A stretch of 64,000 nt of DNA from Chelativorans salis (GCF_025336525.1 NZ_JAOCZP010000006.1:186001-250000), one strand, 5' to 3'. Positions 8,767 to 17,064 are shown, counted from the first letter of the stretch. Notes: generated from the sequence alone by a model not told the origin. Made by a program: numbers and translations.

Positions 8767-9603
8767 TCAGGTCCGCCCCTGCTCGGCGTTCGGAAAGAAA
8801 AGCTGCTTCCCGCCGATCTCATACTCGCCGATGGCCTCCTGCCCCTCCGGCGAGATCAGCCAATCGATGAATCGCTGGCCGAGTTCGGCCTTCACGCTCG
8901 GATGCTTCTGCGGATTGACGAGCATGATGCCGTACTGGTTGAACAGCCGCCTGTCGCCCTCGACCAGAATTTCCAGATCGCCACGGTTCTTGAACGACAG
9001 CCAGGTGGCACGATCCGACAGGACATATGCATTCATGGCTCCGGCGGTGTTGAGCGCGGCGCCCATTCCTTGCCCGATCTCGCGATACCAGTCGCCCTTC
9101 CGCGCCGATATATCGATGCCGGCGTCCTGCCAGAGCTTGAGTTCGGCCGAATGCGTTCCGGACTTGTCGCCCCGCGAAACGAACGGCGCCTGAGTGGAGC
9201 AAATGGCGTCGAGGGCAGCGGCAATGTCCGATGATCCCCCAATGCCGGCCGGATCGCTTTTTGGGCCGACCAGGACGAAATCGTTGTACATCACGTCGAA
9301 GCGCTTCAATCCGAAGCCGTCACTGACGAATTCTTCTTCCTGCGCCTTGGCATGCACGAAGATGACATCGGCATCGCCGCGCCGCCCGGTTTCGAGCGCT
9401 TGGCCGGTGCCCTGCGCGACCACCTTCACGTCGATGCCGGACTCCCCCTCGAATAATGGAAGGATGTGTTCGAACAGACCGGAATCCTGTGTAGATGTCG
9501 TCGAAGCAACGACAATCGATCTATCCTGCGCAAAAGCTGCAACGCCAGCCGAAACCAGAACCGCTACTGCGGCAATTGCTGAAAACAACAGACGGTTCGG
9601 CAT
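8767..9603 (-). CDS. tupA: Tungstate ABC transporter, substrate-binding protein TupA
   Basis: Periplasmic tungstate-binding protein, 278 residues. A signal peptide covers about residues 1-25 (LFSAIAAVAVLVSAGVAAFA-Q). Directly after it comes VVASTTSTQDSGL, the TupA hallmark (TTSTxDSG) that separates it from ModA. GTGQALETGRRGDADVIFVH and SRGDKSGTH are also typical anion-binding loops. The start ATG 9603 has the ribosome-binding site GGGAGG eight bases upstream. The gene order on this strand is permease, ATPase, then TupA. High-affinity tungstate import fits the adjacent formate dehydrogenase genes. Confidence 0.93.
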   Translation of the reverse strand: MPNRLLFSAIAAVAVLVSAGVAAFAQDRSIVVASTTSTQDSGLFEHILPLFEGESGIDVKVVAQGTGQALETGRRGDADVIFVHAKAQEEEFVSDGFGLKRFDVMYNDFVLVGPKSDPAGIGGSSDIAAALDAICSTQAPFVSRGDKSGTHSAELKLWQDAGIDISARKGDWYREIGQGMGAALNTAGAMNAYVLSDRATWLSFKNRGDLEILVEGDRRLFNQYGIMLVNPQKHPSVKAELGQRFIDWLISPEGQEAIGEYEIGGKQLFFPNAEQGRT

Positions 9604-9619
9604 AAATCCTCCCGGTTGA

Positions 9620-10345
9620 TCAAAGAACCAGATCGCCGCGGATGAAGGCGGCGGCCTCGGGTGTCGATGGATGGTCGAAGAAATCAGCGGCGCTCGCCTG
9701 TTCAAGAATGCGGCCCCGGACCATGAAAACGACATCGCCGGCAAGGCGGCGAACCTGGCCCAGATCATGCGAAGCCATGACGATCTTGGTGCCCGAATGG
9801 GCGGCCATGAGGGCAATCGTTTCGAAATGGCGGGTCGCCGCCGGATCAAGGCTAGCGGTGGGCTCGTCAAGCAACAGGATCTCTGGCTCACGCGCCAGCG
9901 CCCGGGCGAGCGCGACGCGCTGCTGCTCGCCGCCGGATAGTCGCCGCGCGGGGCGCGCCGCGAGTTCCAGGAGGCCGACCCGGTCGAGCAATTCCTCCGT
10001 GCGTCCGGCGCGGCGAGCGCGTGGATAGCCAGCTTGTGCAAGGCCATAGGCGATGTTCGCGGCGACCGAGCGGCGAAGCATCACCGGTTCCTGAAACAGG
10101 ATCGCGCGGCGGGTCTGGGGGGTGTTTGTGCGCCCTCCCCAACTAACCGCTCCTTCGGAAGGCGCGTCGAGCCCCATGCAAAGCCGTAGGAGCGACGTCT
10201 TGCCGGAGCCGTTCGGCCCGACGACGAGTGTCGGCGCGCCGGGTCCGATCGTCAGGCTCAGGCGGTCGAGCATCGTCGTCCCGCCGGCACGGAACGAGAC
10301 GCAGTCGAGGACAAGGGGAAGGTCGCTCAGCGAAGCACGCATCAT
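9620..10345 (-). CDS. tupC: Tungstate ABC transporter, ATP-binding protein TupC
   Basis: Cytoplasmic ATPase of the tungstate importer, 241 residues. Walker A is VGPNGSGKTSLL, the signature is LSGGEQQRVALARALA, Walker B is ILLLDEPTASLD, and the switch His lies in MASHDLGQ. The start at 10345 overlaps the permease stop by one base (TGATG), which decides among upstream in-frame starts and indicates coupled translation. There is no C-terminal TOBE domain, unlike ModC, which is consistent with TupC. Confidence 0.93.
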   Translation of the reverse strand: MMRASLSDLPLVLDCVSFRAGGTTMLDRLSLTIGPGAPTLVVGPNGSGKTSLLRLCMGLDAPSEGAVSWGGRTNTPQTRRAILFQEPVMLRRSVAANIAYGLAQAGYPRARRAGRTEELLDRVGLLELAARPARRLSGGEQQRVALARALAREPEILLLDEPTASLDPAATRHFETIALMAAHSGTKIVMASHDLGQVRRLAGDVVFMVRGRILEQASAADFFDHPSTPEAAAFIRGDLVL

Positions 10346-11037
10346 CAACCCGTTCGTTGCTCGGACCACACGCGCACGCCCCAGGCGGCGGCGTTGATGA
10401 CCAGGATCAGGCTGATGAGGATGAGCCCGAGGCCCATGGCGAGCGGAAGGTTCCCCTTCGACGTTTCGAGAGCGATTGCCGTGGTCATGGTTCGCGTGAA
10501 GCCTTCTATGTTGCCGCCGACGATCATCACCGTGCCAACCTCCGCTGCCGCCCGCCCGAAGCCCGCAAGCATCGCCGTGATCAGGCTGAAGCGGCCGTCC
10601 CACAGAAGCGTCACCACCCGGCCCGACGGACCCACCCCCATGGCGGTGAGCTCGTCGCCATATTCACTCCACAGATCCTCGATGGTCTGCCGTGTCAACG
10701 CGGCGATGATGGGCAGCACGAGCAGCGACTGTGCGATAATCATGGCGGTCGGCGTGAACAGGAGGCCCAAGGCGCCGAGGGGACCGGACCGCGACAGAAG
10801 CAGATAGACGGTGAGGCCAACGACGACTGGCGGCAGTCCCATGAATCCGTTGATTACAACGATCAGCACACTGCGGCCTGGAAAGCGGGTCAACGCCAGG
10901 ATAGCGCCGAGCGGCAGGCCGATGAAGCCGGCAATCGCAACGGCCGAAAGGCTGACCACCAGCGAGAGGCGCACGATCGCGAACAACGTCGCGTCACCAC
11001 TCGCAATAAGCTGCCACGCACTCATGCTCTCCGGCAT
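10345..11037 (-). CDS. tupB: Tungstate ABC transporter, permease TupB
   Basis: Inner-membrane permease, 230 residues, with about five or six hydrophobic spans. The ABC coupling loop (EAA-like) lies around DELTAMGVGPSGRVVTLLWDG. The stretch LPPVVVGLTVYLLLSRSGPL is typical of TupB/ModB. It is the first gene of the tup operon, preceded by a GGGAGG ribosome-binding site, with a TTGACA-like -35 on this strand at 11086-11081. It is divergent from the HTH-PBP regulator across 81 bases. A second ATG four codons in is possible. Confidence 0.92.
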   Translation of the reverse strand: MPESMSAWQLIASGDATLFAIVRLSLVVSLSAVAIAGFIGLPLGAILALTRFPGRSVLIVVINGFMGLPPVVVGLTVYLLLSRSGPLGALGLLFTPTAMIIAQSLLVLPIIAALTRQTIEDLWSEYGDELTAMGVGPSGRVVTLLWDGRFSLITAMLAGFGRAAAEVGTVMIVGGNIEGFTRTMTTAIALETSKGNLPLAMGLGLILISLILVINAAAWGVRVWSEQRTG

Positions 11038-11106
11038 GCCTAGCCTCCCGGTTTCTTTTTTGCTGCAGTTTTTCCGGCAGTGTCAAATTATTGAATCTGA
11101 GCTGAA

Positions 11107-11126
11107 ATATGCATAAAAATGCATAT
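11107..11126. promoter_or_regulatory. Perfect 8-4-8 palindrome in the tupB / regulator divergent promoter
   Basis: ATATGCAT-AAAA-ATGCATAT is a perfect inverted repeat. It covers the first codons of the regulator (ATG at 11119 and 11125) and sits about 80 bases upstream of tupB. No Shine-Dalgarno sequence precedes either ATG, and a TTGAAT (11091-11096) with an A/T-rich -10 around 11112-11118 could give a nearly leaderless mRNA. A protein bound here would block the regulator gene and could affect the tup promoter, so it is the best candidate operator for the divergent regulator. The binding protein is inferred. Confidence 0.55.
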
Positions 11127-12006
11127 GGATTTTCTCACCACGAGCGAAGCTGCCGACTATCTGCGCCTTGGCGAACGCAAGCTCTACGAACTGGTCGCCG
11201 ACAATGCGATCCCGTGCAGCAAGGTAACGGGCAAATGGCTGTTCCCGCGCCATGAGCTTGACCGCTGGGTGCTTTCCGGGCTGGCGCGGCCTGAGGGCAT
11301 GGTACCGGCGGAGCCGCCGCCCATCGTCGGGGGAAGTCAGGATGATCTGCTCGAATGGGTGTTGCGCCAGTCAGGCTCCGGTCTCGCCTCGCTGGCGGAG
11401 GGCACCGAAAGCGGGGTTGGGCGGCTGATGCGCGGAGAGGTCGCCGCCGCAGCGATCCATTATCATGGCGAGGCGCTGGGCGAGGACGCGAATATCGCGG
11501 CCGTACGCGCCATGCCGCGGCTGCACGATGCGGTGCTGGTGGGGTTCGCGCGGCGCGAGCAAGGACTTCTGGTCGCGCCCGGCAATCCGCGGCAACTCCG
11601 CACCCTGGCCGATGTCCTGACCAGCGAGGCGAGGATGGCGGTGCGGCAGCCGGGGGCCGGTGCGTATATGTTGCTTGACGTCCTCCTGGCACGCACTGGC
11701 GCCACTGTGCGCGATCTGAACCGGCTTGACCCGCCATGCCTGACCGGCCCCGATCTCGCCGTCGCAATCGGCACCGGCCGGGCCGATTGCGGGATAGCGG
11801 CGCGCGCGGCCGCGCGTGCCGCTGGCCTCGAATTCGTGCCGTTGATCTGGGAGAATTTCGATCTTCTGATGCGCCAGCGGACCTACTTTCAGCCGTCGCT
11901 GCAAGCCTTGATCACGTTCCTAGCGCAAGGAGGTGTCAACGGGCGCGCCGCCGAGCTTACGGGATATGACGCTACCCCGGCGGGAAAGATCCGCTTTTAC
12001 ACCTAG
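11119..12006 (+). CDS. HTH (excisionase/MerR-type) transcriptional regulator with PBP-like domain, putative tungstate/molybdate sensor
   Basis: 295 residues. Residues about 3-55 are an excisionase-type winged helix (LTTSEAADYLRLGERKLYELV...GKWLFPRHELDRWV). Residues about 75-285 are a cytoplasmic PBP-superfamily domain (RLMRGEVAAAAIHYHGE, MAVRQPGAGAYMLLDVLL, ADCGIAARAAARAAGLEFVPL). The latter aligns by eye with the C-terminus of the MoeA-PBP protein at 5618-7576. It is divergent from tupBCA and is therefore probably the local regulator, sensing the oxyanion or a cofactor intermediate. This is not ModE (no TOBE/Mop domain). The start could be ATG 11119 or 11125; both lie within the palindrome. 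Confidence 0.88.
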   Translation: MHMDFLTTSEAADYLRLGERKLYELVADNAIPCSKVTGKWLFPRHELDRWVLSGLARPEGMVPAEPPPIVGGSQDDLLEWVLRQSGSGLASLAEGTESGVGRLMRGEVAAAAIHYHGEALGEDANIAAVRAMPRLHDAVLVGFARREQGLLVAPGNPRQLRTLADVLTSEARMAVRQPGAGAYMLLDVLLARTGATVRDLNRLDPPCLTGPDLAVAIGTGRADCGIAARAAARAAGLEFVPLIWENFDLLMRQRTYFQPSLQALITFLAQGGVNGRAAELTGYDATPAGKIRFYT

Positions 12007-12025
12007 CCATGGCGTTGTCAGGCGC

Positions 12026-12232
12026 TCACCCTAGATCGATTTCGCCCTCCACGACGTGGTGCAGCTTTGCATCCTCCGAAGTGATCACGGCCTTTACGGT
12101 CAGACGGCCTTTTCCCTTCAAACCTGCTTCCTCCACGGCCTTTTCGATCGCATGCTGGGAGGTCACGCCAACTTGCTTCAGGAACTTGCGCATGGATACG
12201 TTGAAGGGATCGACTTCCATATTCCGGGTCAT
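12026..12232 (-). CDS. DUF6494 family protein, formate dehydrogenase associated
   Basis: Small soluble protein of 68 residues from ATG 12232 (MTRNMEVDPFNVSMRKFLK), with a GAGG ribosome-binding site. It contains VGVTSQHAIEKAVEEAGLKG and ends with VVEGEIDLG. From memory it matches the DUF6494 family, found in rhizobial formate dehydrogenase regions; no biochemical role is known to me. It converges on the regulator gene and is divergent from the WD40-cytochrome gene. The longer open frame upstream is low-complexity shadow sequence. Confidence 0.8.
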   Translation of the reverse strand: MTRNMEVDPFNVSMRKFLKQVGVTSQHAIEKAVEEAGLKGKGRLTVKAVITSEDAKLHHVVEGEIDLG

Positions 12233-12357
12233 ATGTTTGCCTCGAAAATCTAGGACGGTTGGACCGTCAGGTTGAGGTTCAGGACAGCTTTGCGGCCCGC
12301 TCCATCCAGCGAGCGGAAGCCGCCCGGCTAGCGGAACACGGAATGATTGGGTACGCA

Positions 12358-13644
12358 ATGCATATGACACGCGCACCACGCTTCCTGGCGGCTGCTTTCC
12401 TCCTGTTCACCACGACGGCAGGCGGCACGGAACTGCGGGGCCATGGCGGCCCAGTGCGGGCAATCGCCGTGGCGCCGGAAGGAACGGCGATCACCGGCAG
12501 CTTCGACACCAGGGCAATCGTCTGGTCGCTGGAGACGGGTGAAGCCCGCGAGGTGCTGCTCTTCCACGGCGACGAAGTGAATGCCGTCGCGGTGCTCCCC
12601 GACGGCCGCTTCGTCACCGCCGGCGCGGATTCCCGCATTGCGATCTGGGAATCGGGTCGGCAGGCACCGGTTCGGGTGCTCGAAGGGCATAGCGGGCCTG
12701 TCACGGCGCTCGCCGTATCGCCGGACGGAGCAACGCTGGCCTCCGCCTCCTGGGACACAACCGTCCGGCTGTGGCCTGTTGCTGGGGGAGACGCACGCGT
12801 GCTCGAAGGTCATGACGGCAATGTCAATGCCGTCACCTTCCTCGCCGATGGCACGCCCGCTAGCGCCGGATACGACGCGAACTTGATCTTCTGGCCGCGC
12901 GATATGGGCGCGGCGGCGGTCCGCGTTGTCCTGCCCACCCCGCTCAATACGCTGGTGGCGTTGCGCGGCAACCGTCTCGCCGTAGGCGGCGCCGATGGCA
13001 TGGTGCGGGTTCTCGACCGTGACGGCACGACCGGATCCGAAGTGCAGGCTACCCAGAGCCCAGTCGTCACACTGGCAGCCTCGCCGGATGGAAGGTATCT
13101 CGCGGCCGCTGGCATAAGAGGCGCCATCATCCTGCTCGACGCGACAGACCTCGCGCCCGTGCGTGATCTTCGCGGTCCCGGCATGCCGGTCTGGTCGCTC
13201 GCCTTCACGCCGGATGGGAAGACGCTTCTGACCGGTGGCTCGGACCGCGTGGTTCGTGAATGGGATGTGGAAACTGGCGAGCACCTCGGCGCCACCATGA
13301 CCGATGAGACCGACCCGCTGGCCGAGTTCGCGGGCGATCGGGGCGCGGAGGCTTTTCGCGCCTGCATCGCCTGCCACACACTCGACCCGGAGGACGACAA
13401 CCGCGCCGGCCCGACGCTGCACGGCATCTTCGGCCGAAAGATTGCTTCCGTTCCCGGCTATCGCTATTCGCCGGCGCTTCGCGATATGGACATCGTGTGG
13501 ACGCCGCAAACGGTATCGAAGCTTTTCGAGGTGGGGCCGAACACCTACACGCCCGGTACCAAGATGCCGGAACAGACGATCAGCGACGACGAAACCCGCG
13601 CCGCCCTCATCCGCTTCCTGCAAAGGGAGACCAGGACCGAGTGA
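12358..13644 (+). CDS. WD40 beta-propeller fused to a c-type cytochrome domain (exported)
   Basis: About 428 residues. A signal peptide (FLAAAFLLFTTTAGG) is followed by about seven WD40-type repeats (LRGHGGPVRAIAV, LEGHSGPVTALAV, LEGHDGNVNAVTF, GGSDRVVREWDVETGE), then a class I cytochrome c domain from about residue 335. The heme-binding motif is CIACHTLDPEDDNRAGP and the distal Met is probably in GTKMPEQ. It should sit in the periplasm. Its place between the two formate dehydrogenase gene sets suggests an electron-transfer or scaffold role for the exported enzyme, which is inferred. ATG 12364 is an alternative start. Confidence 0.87.
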   Translation: MHMTRAPRFLAAAFLLFTTTAGGTELRGHGGPVRAIAVAPEGTAITGSFDTRAIVWSLETGEAREVLLFHGDEVNAVAVLPDGRFVTAGADSRIAIWESGRQAPVRVLEGHSGPVTALAVSPDGATLASASWDTTVRLWPVAGGDARVLEGHDGNVNAVTFLADGTPASAGYDANLIFWPRDMGAAAVRVVLPTPLNTLVALRGNRLAVGGADGMVRVLDRDGTTGSEVQATQSPVVTLAASPDGRYLAAAGIRGAIILLDATDLAPVRDLRGPGMPVWSLAFTPDGKTLLTGGSDRVVREWDVETGEHLGATMTDETDPLAEFAGDRGAEAFRACIACHTLDPEDDNRAGPTLHGIFGRKIASVPGYRYSPALRDMDIVWTPQTVSKLFEVGPNTYTPGTKMPEQTISDDETRAALIRFLQRETRTE

Positions 13645-13648
13645 CGGC

Positions 13649-15688
13649 TCAGCCCGGCTTGTCGCTGGGAGTCCCCCGCTCTCGAAGATAGTCTTCTGTC
13701 GTGCGCGGCGCCGGCCGACCGGGACTGGCATAGGGATCAAACCCTTCGTTCGTCACCGCATCGACCCGGCAGTTGTCACACATCCGCACCACATCGATCC
13801 GCCGCGCGTTCTCGCCCGTGAACATCCAGTGCTTGCCCTCCAGCCTGGCAACGATGCGTTCAACCGTGCTCTTGGTGCCGAAGGGCTTGCCGCAGCTGAT
13901 GCAGTGGTAAGGCTCCTCCTCCTTCACCATCCGGCGCGGCGCGCGCCATGCCTGGAAATCGAGCTGCGGCGCCAGCGTGATCACGTGCTCAGGGCAGGTC
14001 GCGGCGCACAGGCCGCACTGCACGCAGGCGCTTTCAGCGAAATATAGAGCCGGCTTATCCTCGCTGTCGGACAGCGCACCCGTCGGACAGGCCGACACGC
14101 AGGAAAGGCACAGTGTGCAGCCGTCGACATCGATGTCGAGGCTGCCAAAGGGAGCGCCAGCAGGGAGTTCCACGCGGTCGACCGGCGTTGGTGCTGCGCG
14201 ATGCAGCTCGACCATCGTATTTTCCAGCACGTGCCGCTTCTTGCCGAGCGGCAGGAATGTCGACGGTTGCGCCGGTGCGACGCCAGGAACCACCTGATCG
14301 AGCGCGGATCTGAGCATGTCGGGATCGTCGGCTTCGATCAAGTCACAGGCTTGCGCGCTATAGCCGAGGGACTGGGTCAGGAGGTTCGCAATGGTGATGT
14401 TTGCCGCGATGCCCGCCGTATCGTGCTTGGGTCTGGCGGGGCCTAGCGCCCTGACCGCGGTCGCCCCCCAGGCGAAGGGTGCGGTCCAAGCCTCAACGCC
14501 CAACTGCGTGATCTCGTTCACCGCCACTGGCAGCACGTGGGCCGGAAGTCCGGCCCCGAAACGGGCGAGCGCATCGATCAGCGGCTCGCCGTGGCCGGCA
14601 TCGTGAAAGAGCACGACCGGATCCTGGCCTTCCGCCTGCCGATAGGTAAGCAGCAGAGTTCGCACCCGCCGCAGCAGCGCATCGGCGGCTGGAAGCGCGT
14701 AAGCAGCGGCGCCCGTTGGACAGACGGCCGCGCAACTGCCGCATCCGGCACAGACTTCCGCATTGATGGCGACATGGTCGCCGGCCGGCGCGATGGCACC
14801 CGTCGGACACAGGTCGAGGCAACGGGTGCAGCCTGTGATCCGCGAGCGCGAATGGGCGCACAGGGAATCGGAGAAATCGATGAAGCGCGGCTTGTCGAAC
14901 TCGCCGACCAGATCGGCTGCCTTCCAGATTGCCTCGGCAATGGATCCCCGGTCGCCGGGATCGACCCGGATATAGCCATCGCGCAGTTCATGCGCTGGAA
15001 AAAGGGGAGTGCCGCCGGTAAGGTCGAGCACGATGTCCGCATGCGAGACCGCGCCGTCCCGCGAAGCGCCGAACCGCAGCCGATCGCGCGAAGAGGGCGC
15101 CGGCGCGGCAAAATCATCAACGGCCAGTTCGAACGCCCCAAGATGGCCGCTCGCATTGCGGATCGTCCCCTTCATCACGGGAAAATCCCAGACCCGGTGC
15201 GGCATGACTTCATCTGGCCGGGAGAGGAGGACGGTCACATCGAGTTTGTCGGCGAGTTGCTGCCCCGCCTCGATCGCCGTCTCATCACGGCCGTAGATCA
15301 GGATCACGCCCCGGCTGGAAAGGGTCACGAGCTCCGGCGCGTCGGCGGATTCCGCGGCCATGGCCATGAGTGCGGCGGCTTTAGGGCCAGCAGCCGCGCC
15401 CGCCTCCGACCAACCCGCCGTCTCGCGGATGTTGGCGAAAGCCAGCTCGCCGCCGAAGCCGAGTTCCTCGGCGACCTCGCTGAAGAGCGGCGCCTGCTGG
15501 GTGCAGCCGATCGTCACTGCCTCGGTGCCGCTCAGGATGGCTCGCACCCTGTCGAGTTCTGCACCGCAGAATTGATTTCCCGTTTCGACCTCAGCGCGCT
15601 GGCATCCGCGAGCAACGCTGTCGCCATAATCTGGCATGCTCCTTTCGCAGGAGCAGACCAGAACGTTCCGCCGTTTTTCTAAGGCCAT
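13649..15688 (-). CDS. Multi-cluster 4Fe-4S protein, formate dehydrogenase associated
   Basis: 679-residue soluble iron-sulfur protein. The N-terminus has HdrA-like cysteines (VCSCE, FCGAE, IGCTQQAP). Four ferredoxin-type sites follow: CTRCLDLCP (287-294, with Cys277 possibly the fourth ligand), CAGCGSCAAVCP (313-323), CTLCLSCVSACP (524-534) and CVQCGLCAATCP (555-565). Two CxxC pairs near 596 and 637 may bind zinc. No flavin or molybdopterin signature is seen, and no signal peptide. It is probably a cytoplasmic electron relay or an assembly protein for the formate dehydrogenases. It is divergent from the lipoate-ligase-like gene that starts the accessory operon. Confidence 0.85.
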   Translation of the reverse strand: MALEKRRNVLVCSCERSMPDYGDSVARGCQRAEVETGNQFCGAELDRVRAILSGTEAVTIGCTQQAPLFSEVAEELGFGGELAFANIRETAGWSEAGAAAGPKAAALMAMAAESADAPELVTLSSRGVILIYGRDETAIEAGQQLADKLDVTVLLSRPDEVMPHRVWDFPVMKGTIRNASGHLGAFELAVDDFAAPAPSSRDRLRFGASRDGAVSHADIVLDLTGGTPLFPAHELRDGYIRVDPGDRGSIAEAIWKAADLVGEFDKPRFIDFSDSLCAHSRSRITGCTRCLDLCPTGAIAPAGDHVAINAEVCAGCGSCAAVCPTGAAAYALPAADALLRRVRTLLLTYRQAEGQDPVVLFHDAGHGEPLIDALARFGAGLPAHVLPVAVNEITQLGVEAWTAPFAWGATAVRALGPARPKHDTAGIAANITIANLLTQSLGYSAQACDLIEADDPDMLRSALDQVVPGVAPAQPSTFLPLGKKRHVLENTMVELHRAAPTPVDRVELPAGAPFGSLDIDVDGCTLCLSCVSACPTGALSDSEDKPALYFAESACVQCGLCAATCPEHVITLAPQLDFQAWRAPRRMVKEEEPYHCISCGKPFGTKSTVERIVARLEGKHWMFTGENARRIDVVRMCDNCRVDAVTNEGFDPYASPGRPAPRTTEDYLRERGTPSDKPG

Positions 15689-15743
15689 CTCAACTCCCGT
15701 GGCGCATTGCTGCCGATCGGTAGCGTCGCCACTTTAGAAGTAT

Positions 15744-15749
15744 TATAAT
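15744..15749 (+). promoter_or_regulatory. Candidate -10 element of the formate dehydrogenase accessory operon
   Basis: A perfect TATAAT lies in the divergent gap just before the lipoate-ligase-like gene. No good -35 is visible at 16-18 bases. It is so close to ATG 15752 that translation more likely begins at ATG 15782. Confidence 0.35.
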
Positions 15750-15781
15750 GAATGACTGCGGTCATCAATATACGGCTCGAA

Positions 15782-16531
15782 ATGCCCTTGAGCACATCCG
15801 TCACCGACCGGGCCCTAGATCTGCCCCCGCCCTACAACCTTATCCCGTTGCGTGAGGCCGGCGACGCTTTCGCGCATGCCTGTTCCATCACCGATGATCA
15901 TGGGGCCGGCACGCTCGTGTGGGTCCGCCGCTATGATCTGGTCGAGTTCGCCGTGATCCTCGAGCCCGAGGAACCGTTGGCGGAAGCACGCCGCGCCATT
16001 TACGCCGGTGCAAACGCGCTCGCCGATGCGCTTTCCGTCCACGCGCCACCGGAAAGACCAGTCACCTTCGACTGGCCGGATGCGATCCGCATTGACGGCG
16101 TGCTTGTCGGAGGATGCCGCCTCGGCTGGCCGGACGGGGTGCCCGAGCACGCGGTCCCGCCCTGGCTCGTCTTCTCCGGCATGATACGTGCCGTCGCACT
16201 CCGTACCGCCGAGCCCGGCGCGCGGCCGTTCAACGGGGCTTTGGAGGAGGTGGGGTTCGAGACGGTCGACGCGGGCGAGATCGTCGCGAGCTTCGCGCGC
16301 CATCTGATGCACTGGTTTCATGAGTGGAACGAAGCCGGTTTCACGCCGCTCGCCAGACATTGGCTCGAACGCCTGCCCCGGAAGAAGGGCCAACGCATTC
16401 GCATCGCCGACAACGGAGATCTTCTGCTCTTCCGGGCGGCCGACCTGCAGCCCGTCGAACGGCGGAACCTCAGAGCGGCGCTGTCAAAACCCTCCTGGCT
16501 CGATCCGGCAACGGGGGTACCATGGCTATAA
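15782..16531 (+). CDS. Biotin/lipoate protein ligase-like protein (DUF4444-type C-terminus)
   Basis: About 249 residues of the LplA/BirA catalytic fold. Seen are AIYAGANALADALSV, VTFDWPDAIRIDGVLVGG and a C-terminal segment GDLLLFRAADLQPVERRNL, as in rhizobial biotin/lipoate A/B ligase family members with a DUF4444 domain. The central segment (WPDAIRIDG, GGCRLGWP) stands where ligases bind the acyl-adenylate. It heads an operon of formate dehydrogenase accessory genes and overlaps the next gene by ten bases. A lipoyl or biotinyl target is not evident here, so the actual substrate is unknown. ATG 15752 would add ten residues but falls directly after a TATAAT. Confidence 0.82.
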   Translation: MPLSTSVTDRALDLPPPYNLIPLREAGDAFAHACSITDDHGAGTLVWVRRYDLVEFAVILEPEEPLAEARRAIYAGANALADALSVHAPPERPVTFDWPDAIRIDGVLVGGCRLGWPDGVPEHAVPPWLVFSGMIRAVALRTAEPGARPFNGALEEVGFETVDAGEIVASFARHLMHWFHEWNEAGFTPLARHWLERLPRKKGQRIRIADNGDLLLFRAADLQPVERRNLRAALSKPSWLDPATGVPWL

Positions 16532-17064
16532 AATTGCCCCGGACCATCCGGCTCGATCGATCTGACACCTTCGTCTACCACCGAGCCGCGGACCCAGGAG
16601 AATGGGCGGTGACGGGCACCTTCCTGTTCTTCGGCGTCGATACGGCAAGCCTTGTCGGCAAGGAGCGGCAGGCGTTCCGTGCCGGCTTTCTCGGCATAGA
16701 CAGCTTCGGCTGGTCCACACTCGCTATCGTGACGGAAGCCAGTGTGCAGGAGGAAGCCAAAGCCATAGAGCGGTTGTCCGAACAGCTCGTCACCCATTGC
16801 GGCGCACCCGATATGGAACGCGCACGTGCGGCCGCGAAAGAGGAAATCGCCTTCGCACAGTCGCTTTGCGATCACCCGCCGAACACGCTGCTTGGCATCC
16901 ACCGCACAAGCGAGGGTGACAGCATCCGGGAAACGTTCCGAACCCTGCACCGGGACGCCAACAGGCTCGATCCCCTCGACGCCTTCCGCTTCATCGAAGT
17001 CGAGGAAGAGGAAATGCCGAACGACGAGGTTGACCTCCACGCGATAGCGAGGGAGCGGAAATGA
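16522..17064 (+). CDS. DUF6505 family protein, formate dehydrogenase associated
   Basis: 180-residue soluble protein starting MAIKLPRTIRLDRSDTFVY. It contains GEWAVTGTFLFFG, RAGFLGIDSFGWSTL and an acidic C-terminal end (EVEEEEMPNDEVDLHAIA). From memory it belongs to DUF6505, which travels with FDH3-type formate dehydrogenase genes in Rhizobiales; the role is unknown. The start overlaps the ligase-like gene, and the stop overlaps the next start (ATGA), so translation of the three is coupled. Confidence 0.83.
   Translation: MAIKLPRTIRLDRSDTFVYHRAADPGEWAVTGTFLFFGVDTASLVGKERQAFRAGFLGIDSFGWSTLAIVTEASVQEEAKAIERLSEQLVTHCGAPDMERARAAAKEEIAFAQSLCDHPPNTLLGIHRTSEGDSIRETFRTLHRDANRLDPLDAFRFIEVEEEEMPNDEVDLHAIARERK

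Noticed and set aside
8715-8822. Upstream extension of the third moeA
   Set aside because: It would overlap the end of tupA and lacks MoeA similarity; ATG 8714 fits the family start.
12328-13740. 470-codon open frame on the minus strand
   Set aside because: Antisense to the WD40-cytochrome gene whose repeats and heme motif are unmistakable.
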